64,000 nt of DNA, from the NCBI RefSeq assembly GCF_009754945.1, contig NZ_WPIN01000027.1:37067-101066 (forward strand), in the 5' to 3' direction. The position numbers and the translations under genes were made by a program. The notes under the pieces are model-generated. The model was not told the DNA's origin. It searched no databases and worked only from the letters and a program-made list of their open reading frames with translations. Shown here one piece after another: positions 59,029 to 64,000 of the stretch. This DNA comes from Spirosoma arboris. Its GTDB lineage: Bacteria; Bacteroidota; Bacteroidia; Cytophagales; Spirosomataceae. How positions within the stretch are numbered: the stretch's first letter is position 1; every line of letters begins with the position of its first letter.

Positions 59029-59355
59029 ATGCCCATACTCACCTTTACCACGGCTGTACCAACTAATCCTGATAGTGACGTCACAGATATCTTATTTTAC
59101 TATAAAACGCATGACTCCTTAATACGACAGAAAATTCACATAGTCGGCTCAGATAGTTCATGGAATATGACTGGTGACGAAAAGATTGCCTATACACAAC
59201 GATTGTTTACCTGTGCCGTCTCATATATAAAATCTTACTGGAGTAAACATCACAAGCTGCCAGATGAACAAACGGAAGTTCACCAGGGAATAGATTTCAC
59301 AATACAATCAGAGCAAAAAACGGCCTGGAAGGGCTATACATTGGATCTAATGTAA
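59029..59355 (+). CDS. Small unknown protein
   Basis: A 108-residue frame (MPILTFTTAVPTNPDSDVTD), soluble, with mixed strands and helices (LFTCAVSYIKSYWSKHHKLP) and no signal peptide. No family recognised. It converges on the oxidoreductase gene with a bidirectional terminator between. AT-rich composition and lack of relatives known to me suggest an accessory gene. Confidence 0.55.
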   Translation: MPILTFTTAVPTNPDSDVTDILFYYKTHDSLIRQKIHIVGSDSSWNMTGDEKIAYTQRLFTCAVSYIKSYWSKHHKLPDEQTEVHQGIDFTIQSEQKTAWKGYTLDLM

Positions 59356-59393
59356 TTTTCTGTTTTTGACTGTCACCCCAAAAAGGGGTTGAT

Positions 59394-59429
59394 AAAACTT
59401 CCCGAAAGTCTGACTTTTCGGGAAGTTTT
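59394..59429. terminator. Bidirectional terminator
   Basis: Arms 59394-59407 and 59416-59429 (AAAACTTCCCGAAA and complement) give a 14-bp stem with U-rich ends on both strands, between convergent genes ending at 59355 and 59444. Confidence 0.9.
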
Positions 59430-59443
59430 GACCTAGCATTTTA

Positions 59444-60751
59444 TTACACAGGATACTGCCATTCACCCCGATACGCCCGACTGAGCAATTTATTTGCTTC
59501 AGGGTCATTTGGAATCTGCTTGCCATCCCACTCAACGCTACGTCCTAGTTTGAGCGCTAGCATACCTAGTAGCGCCATGTTGGTAGAGCGATGACCGATT
59601 TCAATGTCACAAACGGGTAGTTTGTTGGATTTAATGCTGCTCAGGAAGTTAGCCCACAGTAGTGCAATATTTTGATCATCGGGTTTATCTAGTTGAGGGT
59701 CCTGGTGAACGATTGGTTTTTTCGGGTCTGATGGGTAGAACGTCCAGCCGTCCAGCCAGCCCATATGGAATGTTCCTTCCGTTCCGTAGAAATAAACACC
59801 CACGGCTTGTTGTGGATGCGTTTTCTCCGCCATGTTGCCGCCAAATGTCCGGTGTTCCCAAACGGCAGTAAAATTCTCAAATTCGAAGGTGGCAACCTGA
59901 TGATCGGGCGCATCACTATTATCTTGTTTGATCGCTCGCCCACCAGTCGAATATACTTTGCGCGGATGATTTTCTTCGGTTACCCATAAAATCTGATCCA
60001 TCCAGTGAATACCCCAGTCACCAAGTGTACCATTCGCATAATTCAGAAAATTACGCCAGCTTCTGGGGTGCATCGCTGTGTTATAGGCATGTAGCGGGGC
60101 TGGCCCACACCACATGTTCCAGTCAATTTCGGGAGGAGTTTCGCTATCAGGTGTGGGTTGACCCGCACCACCGGCATAATGCACAAATGCCCTCGCCATA
60201 CCAATTTTCCCAACCTTCCCTGATCTTATAAATTCTCTACCAGATACATTGTGGGGCGACACACGCCGGTGCATTCCAACCTGACAAATCTTGCCTGTTT
60301 GCCGGGCCGTTCGTACCATCGCTTTTCCTTCGTTAATGGTATGGCTAATGGGTTTTTCGACGTATACATGCGCTCCGGCCTGCATAGCCGCAATAGCAAT
60401 GAGCGGGTGCCAGTGGTCAGGTGTAGCAACGATGACGATTTCCGGTTTTTCGGCTATCAGCATTTCGCGGAAATCCCGATAAAGCTTGGGTTTATCAGAT
60501 GTGAGTTTCGCTAGTTCATCACTTGTCTTTTTGAGTTGACGCGTATCCACATCACAAAGCGCAACCACTTTCGATTCACCCGCCTGCACTGCGCAACGTA
60601 GGATGTTCGTTCCCCACCAGCCTGTTCCAACCAGCGCCGTACGGTATTTCTGGGCAGGCTGACGAGTAATGAAGGCCCTAACTTGAGTTGGATCGGTAAT
60701 GAGTGTAGCCCCAGCCAGAGCAGACGTTTTCAAGAAATCGGTACGGTTCAT
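59444..60751 (-). CDS. Gfo/Idh/MocA family oxidoreductase
   Basis: A 435-residue NAD(P)-dependent sugar or inositol dehydrogenase-like protein. MNRTDFLKTSALAGATLI is an export-like leader, though the Tat twin Arg is missing. The Rossmann motif is ALVGTGWWGTNILRCAVQAG; VIVATPDHWHPLIAIAAMQA and HVYVEKPISHTINEGKAMVR carry the family Lys-Pro motif. The C-terminal sheet domain includes DWGIHWMDQILWV and FENFTAVWEHRTFGG. Members of this type often act in the periplasm of Bacteroidota on glycans. Substrate unknown. Confidence 0.93.
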   Translation of the reverse strand: MNRTDFLKTSALAGATLITDPTQVRAFITRQPAQKYRTALVGTGWWGTNILRCAVQAGESKVVALCDVDTRQLKKTSDELAKLTSDKPKLYRDFREMLIAEKPEIVIVATPDHWHPLIAIAAMQAGAHVYVEKPISHTINEGKAMVRTARQTGKICQVGMHRRVSPHNVSGREFIRSGKVGKIGMARAFVHYAGGAGQPTPDSETPPEIDWNMWCGPAPLHAYNTAMHPRSWRNFLNYANGTLGDWGIHWMDQILWVTEENHPRKVYSTGGRAIKQDNSDAPDHQVATFEFENFTAVWEHRTFGGNMAEKTHPQQAVGVYFYGTEGTFHMGWLDGWTFYPSDPKKPIVHQDPQLDKPDDQNIALLWANFLSSIKSNKLPVCDIEIGHRSTNMALLGMLALKLGRSVEWDGKQIPNDPEANKLLSRAYRGEWQYPV

Positions 60752-60852
60752 CGGAGAAACAAGGTTTGCAGTTATGACACTAACAGACCAATTAAATAGG
60801 TCTATATCGTGCTAAAGATGAACCTGTCTATTTTTTACCGTCAACTAACTAC

Positions 60853-62061
60853 TTACTTACTCACCTTGGCTTGACCCAGCACGCGCAGCAAATTGCCACC
60901 CCAGATTTTAGCAATGTCGGCTTCTGAATACTTCCGGCGAACGAGTTCGGCCGTTAGGTTTTCAATCTGGCTTACATCTTCCAGGCCATTTACGCCCCCG
61001 CCCCCATCGAAATCAGAGCCAATGCCCACGTGATCGATACCCGCAATTTTAACGATGTGATCAATATGATTGGCAATGTCGGCTAGGCTAGCCCGCTCCG
61101 ATGCGTATACCTTTGCAACCGAATCGCTCATGGCCGCCATCCTGGCATCCATTTCAGGCGTAGTTACTTTACCCACCTGCGCCATACGAATTTTGGTTTT
61201 AGCCGCCCGATGTGCATCTGATGGCTTTTTCAGGTAGTCGCTCACAAAATTCACCTGTACGACTCCCCCTTTGGCGGCAATAGCCTTGATCATATCGTCG
61301 GTCATGTTGCGGGGAAAATCGCAGAGCGCGCGGCAGTTGGAGTGCGAGGCAATAACAGGCGCTTTCGAGAGAGCCAACGCATCGTAAAAGGTGCTATCGG
61401 CCACGTGTGATACGTCGATTAAGATACCAAGCCGATTCATTTCAGGTACGACCTGTTTCCCAAAATCACTCAACCCGCCATACATTGGACCATCCGGATC
61501 GGTTGATGAATCGCCAATGAGATTATTGGCAAAGTGTGTCAACGTAATATACCGGCAACCTAAATCATAATAAGTTTTGAGGAGCGATAAATCTTTCCCA
61601 ACCGGATAGCCATTTTCCATCCCAATGAAAACAGCCCGCTTACCAGCTTTCTTTATTCGATAAGCATCGGCTGGGGTTGTGGCCAATTCAGCCAGATTAG
61701 GATATTTTTTCAGTGCCTGATGAATCAATTCAAACTGATTAAGGGCATTACGTTTAGCCTCAGCATGACCTTCGTCGGTACGCGGACCTTGTGAGGTATA
61801 GACAGCAAAAAACATGGCATCCATGCCACCTTGTTTCATTCGGGGAAAGTCAATTTGCGATCCATCGCGTTTAGTATCATGCGAAGCACCTACATCAAAG
61901 CCTGGCTTCTGCATCATAATCGGTGCATCAGCATGGGTATCTAGCGTCAGCACGCTTTGGTGGATTTTTCGCGCTTTTTTAGCAATAGGGTCATCACCAT
62001 CAGACGGCTGAGCCACGAATGAATTAAGTGCCAGCAAGGTTAAGAAAAAGAAAGAGGGCAT
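60853..62061 (-). CDS. Membrane dipeptidase (renal dipeptidase), family M19
   Basis: A 402-residue exported zinc dipeptidase. The signal peptide MPSFFFLTLLALNSFVAQ is followed by the first metal ligands in VLTLDTHADAPIM (His-x-Asp), the bridging Glu in VFIGMENGYPVG, His residues in LIDVSHVADSTFYD and VIASHSNCRALCDFPRN, and the distal Asp in HVGIGSDFDGGGGV. It should hydrolyse dipeptides, including those with D-residues from peptidoglycan. The next gene upstream is menG, divergent, with a period-word inverted repeat between them. Confidence 0.95.
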   Translation of the reverse strand: MPSFFFLTLLALNSFVAQPSDGDDPIAKKARKIHQSVLTLDTHADAPIMMQKPGFDVGASHDTKRDGSQIDFPRMKQGGMDAMFFAVYTSQGPRTDEGHAEAKRNALNQFELIHQALKKYPNLAELATTPADAYRIKKAGKRAVFIGMENGYPVGKDLSLLKTYYDLGCRYITLTHFANNLIGDSSTDPDGPMYGGLSDFGKQVVPEMNRLGILIDVSHVADSTFYDALALSKAPVIASHSNCRALCDFPRNMTDDMIKAIAAKGGVVQVNFVSDYLKKPSDAHRAAKTKIRMAQVGKVTTPEMDARMAAMSDSVAKVYASERASLADIANHIDHIVKIAGIDHVGIGSDFDGGGGVNGLEDVSQIENLTAELVRRKYSEADIAKIWGGNLLRVLGQAKVSK

Positions 62062-62170
62062 AGCGAATCAAGTTGTATATGAGCACATAGCATTAAGTCG
62101 AAACTACACATTGCCCGCCTAAATGCCAAACTTTCGCCAGAAACCAACCGTTATGGCATTACCTTTGTCT

Positions 62171-62248
62171 TAAAGAGTGAAAGAATGAATGAGCGAATAA
62201 AAGACGCTACACATTCGCTCTTTCACTCATTCATTCTTTCACTCTTTA
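62171..62248. repeat. Inverted repeat of 8-base words with a one-unit difference
   Basis: Outer arms 62171-62193 and 62226-62248 pair perfectly over 23 bp; inner CGAAT/ATTCG arms also pair, but the right side carries an extra 8-base unit (62218-62225). Words (GAGTGAAA, GAATGAAT) equal those at 19854-19923. Confidence 0.92.
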
Positions 62249-62251
62249 AAA

Positions 62252-62989
62252 ATGGCCGTAGTCCCTTATAAAGATAAAGACACCTCCAAGCGTGAACAGG
62301 TGGCGGAGATGTTCGATAGTATTTCACCGAAATATGACTTACTGAATCATGTATTAAGTGGTGGCATTGACATCCTCTGGCGTAAACGAGCGATACGTGA
62401 ATTGCGTAAAGCTGCCGCCAGCCCCCCTAAACGCATCCTGGATATTGCTACCGGTACTGGCGATTTTGCTCTGGAAGCGCTGACGCTCAAGCCGGAAAAA
62501 ATCATTGGCATGGATATTTCGGAAGGCATGCTGTCTGTTGGACGCGATAAGATGAAAAAGCGTGGCGTCGATCAGATTATCGAAATGCGTCTGGGCGATT
62601 CAGAAGGTTTGCCTCTGCCAGACAATGATTTCGATGCTGTCATCGTTGCATTTGGTGTACGCAACTTCGAGACATTGCTTAAAGGCTTAACCGATATGTA
62701 CCGCGTAACGCGCCCAGGTGGTGTGTGTGTAGTGCTGGAATTCTCGAATCCGCGTCAGTTTCCGTTTAAACAACTATACAGTTTTTACTCCCGAACCATT
62801 CTGCCACTCATTGGGCGCGCAGTAAGCAAAGACTCTTCGGCCTATACCTACCTGCCCGAATCTGTGCAGGCTTTCCCCGACGGTCCCGACTTTCTGCGTA
62901 TTTATGAAAAGGCTGGCTTTACGAACACTAAATGGATACCGCTCACCTTCGGCGTTGCGTCAATTTACATAGGCCACAAGCTGGCTTAG
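62252..62989 (+). CDS. menG: Demethylmenaquinone methyltransferase
   Basis: A 245-residue class I SAM methyltransferase of the UbiE/MenG family, the last step of menaquinone synthesis. MAVVPYKDKDTSKREQVAEM precedes MFDSISPKYDLLNHVLSGG; motif I is ILDIATGTGDFALEAL, then GMDISEGMLSVGRDKM, AVIVAFGVRNFETLLKGL and EFSNPRQFPFKQLYSFYSRT. Length is normal. The 3' end overlaps the porT-like gene in another frame, a coupling that I know from other Bacteroidota. Confidence 0.96.
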   Translation: MAVVPYKDKDTSKREQVAEMFDSISPKYDLLNHVLSGGIDILWRKRAIRELRKAAASPPKRILDIATGTGDFALEALTLKPEKIIGMDISEGMLSVGRDKMKKRGVDQIIEMRLGDSEGLPLPDNDFDAVIVAFGVRNFETLLKGLTDMYRVTRPGGVCVVLEFSNPRQFPFKQLYSFYSRTILPLIGRAVSKDSSAYTYLPESVQAFPDGPDFLRIYEKAGFTNTKWIPLTFGVASIYIGHKLA

Positions 62990-63711
62990 CCCTGTTAAAC
63001 CGTTGCATTCGATTATCGGCACGATTTAGCGTTGTTTTGTTCATTAGTATACTGGGGTATAATCAGGCAAACGGACAATCGTACAAATACGTCCGTAAAC
63101 ACCTCGAACGCTACGACGACAAGACGATTCATTACGGATTTTTCTTTGCAGCTCCTGTCACGCGGTTCAGCGTTGGCCATAGTCCGACGTTTCTATCTGC
63201 CGATTCGGCTTACCGAATTTACTCGCCTAACAAACCCGCTTTCCGGGTTGGCTTATCAGTCAACGCTTATTTGGACGACCGTTTCGATTTACGATTCACC
63301 CCTTCCGTATCACTCTTCAGTCGTGAGGTACATTACGACTATCCGGGTGGCACGTCAAAAACCGAAACGCGGGAATCGACCTGGATTGACTTTCCGGTAC
63401 TGCTCAAGTATAAATCCGAACGACGGAACAACACGCGAATGTATTTACTGGCGGGCGGCACGTTCAGCATTGAGAGTAATGTCCGTCGGAAAGAGTTGCA
63501 AGGCGCCAGCAAGCTAAGTACAGGTACCATGGACTTTGCTATTGAATACGGCATTGGCTTTGAGCAGTTTTTCGAATTTTTCAAATTTGCCCCCGAATTG
63601 CGCTTCTCCCACGGTCTCGTTAATCTCTATAACCCTAGCACAAACTCGGCTGGTATCGGGATCAATAAGCTAACAAGCCATTCGGTAACGTTGTATTTAA
63701 ATTTTGAATAA
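62932..63711 (+). CDS. porT: PorT-like outer-membrane protein of type IX secretion
   Basis: A beta-barrel-like protein of up to 259 residues. The only ATG near the start, at 62932, lies inside menG and gives a 37-residue lead; the signal peptide core (FSVVLFISILGYNQANG) starts later, so a non-ATG start near 63007 is possible. After cleavage at NGQ the sequence (YKYVRKHLERYDDKTIHYGF, VGLSVNAYLDDRFDLRFTPS, TWIDFPVLLKYKSER, LYLNFE) fits PorT/SprT, an outer-membrane part of the type IX secretion system. Position next to menG supports this. The start remains uncertain. Confidence 0.85.
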   Translation: MDTAHLRRCVNLHRPQAGLALLNRCIRLSARFSVVLFISILGYNQANGQSYKYVRKHLERYDDKTIHYGFFFAAPVTRFSVGHSPTFLSADSAYRIYSPNKPAFRVGLSVNAYLDDRFDLRFTPSVSLFSREVHYDYPGGTSKTETRESTWIDFPVLLKYKSERRNNTRMYLLAGGTFSIESNVRRKELQGASKLSTGTMDFAIEYGIGFEQFFEFFKFAPELRFSHGLVNLYNPSTNSAGIGINKLTSHSVTLYLNFE

Positions 63712-63792
63712 AACCCCCACTGTTTATCAACCACTTGCAAAAAAGTTAGTTTTTTTTCGGGCAGACGCTTGCATAATGCTCATTTAGCCACT

Positions 63793-63800
63793 TATATTTG
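63793..63800 (+). promoter_or_regulatory. Promoter of tRNA-Val
   Basis: TATATTTG with TTG at 63769-63771, spacing 21; 33 bases before the tRNA. Confidence 0.7.
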
Positions 63801-63833
63801 CACTCCCAAACGCAACAGCAGAAGGGCAAAAAA

Positions 63834-63908
63834 GGGAGTTTAGCTCAGCTGGTTCAGAGCATCTGCCTTACAAGCAGAGGGTCGGCGGTTCGAACCCGTC
63901 AACTCCCA
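63834..63908 (+). tRNA. tRNA-Val (anticodon TAC)
   Basis: A 75-base cloverleaf: acceptor GGGAGTT/AACTCCC fully paired, D arm GCTC/GAGC, anticodon stem TCTGC/GCAGA with loop CTTACAA, T arm GGCGG/CCGTC with loop TTCGAAC. Discriminator A at 63908; CCA not encoded. Confidence 0.97.
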
Positions 63909-63919
63909 CTTGATTATCA

Positions 63920-63955
63920 GGCACTTACGATGTAAAAATTGTAAGTGCTTTTTTA
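63920..63955 (+). terminator. Terminator after tRNA-Val
   Basis: GCACTTAC at 63921-63928 pairs with GTAAGTGC at 63941-63948, followed by T6. It is nearly the same hairpin as after the other tRNA. Confidence 0.88.
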
Positions 63956-63979
63956 TTTGATACACAATTTGATACACAG
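63956..63979 (+). repeat. Two 12-base direct repeats at the window end
   Basis: TTTGATACACAA and TTTGATACACAG follow each other just after the tRNA-Val terminator. Such short direct repeats beside a tRNA may be integrase arm sites or the start of an integrase gene beyond the window. Confidence 0.45.
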
Positions 63980-64000
63980 CGATGCTCTAAAGAAAATATG

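Overview
The window reads as a chromosomal segment of a member of Bacteroidota, most likely order Cytophagales and close to Spirosoma. The grounds are promoter boxes of the Bacteroidota type (TAnnTTTG, often with TTG about 19-21 bases upstream), an lpxC-fabZ fusion gene, a TamB gene followed by a lipoprotein BamA-type barrel (TamL), DUF4290 next to murA, a menG-porT overlap, and many SPII or SPI exported proteins. No sequence search was possible, so the genus is inference.

Layout. 1-7.2 kb: an edge-truncated secreted protein, a beta-hexosaminidase and an alpha-galactosidase (glycan breakdown), and a flavin dehydrogenase. 7.2-16 kb: small lipoproteins, a cupin anti-sigma-like protein, an amino acid permease, a TMEM175-type channel, an M23 peptidase, a likely small RNA, and DUF6607 and DUF4136 proteins. 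16-24 kb: atpA-atpG, a secreted FKBP isomerase, the Prc protease and a MATE exporter. 24-29 kb: DUF4290, MurA (Asp in place of the usual Cys), a DUF305-like secreted protein, a seven-helix type-1 opsin homologue lacking the retinal lysine, and an exported SAM hydrolase family protein. 29-39 kb: an MsbA-like exporter, PadR with two HAAS-like membrane proteins, a glycosyltransferase, hemE, a heptose kinase, nuoN and TerC. 39-51 kb: tamB-tamL, then tesA divergent from ybbA-ybbP. 51-56.5 kb: a minus-strand lipid A cluster (HD phosphohydrolase, lpxD, lpxC/fabZ, lpxA, ABC ATPase). 56.6-59.4 kb: a gene-poor region with a tRNA (CAT anticodon), an MBL-fold pseudogene, repeated hairpins and three small unknown genes. 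59.4-64 kb: a Gfo/Idh/MocA oxidoreductase, a membrane dipeptidase, menG, porT and tRNA-Val.

Much of the window serves the cell envelope: lipid A (lpxA, lpxC/fabZ, lpxD), the heptose kinase, peptidoglycan (murA, M23), outer-membrane assembly (TamB/TamL), type IX secretion (PorT) and periplasmic quality control (FKBP, Prc).

Two signals stand out. First, the lysine-less opsin at 27085-27888, sitting behind a terminator-like hairpin and followed by a SAM hydrolase with a signal peptide. Second, a large set of intergenic inverted repeats. Many are built from degenerate 7-9 base tandem words, and two share a three-base TGG loop with 37-40 bp perfect stems. Several recur at distant loci with the same vocabulary, and in the period-word group the 5' arm is usually C-poor. 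No CRISPR array, insertion sequence or complete mobile element was seen.
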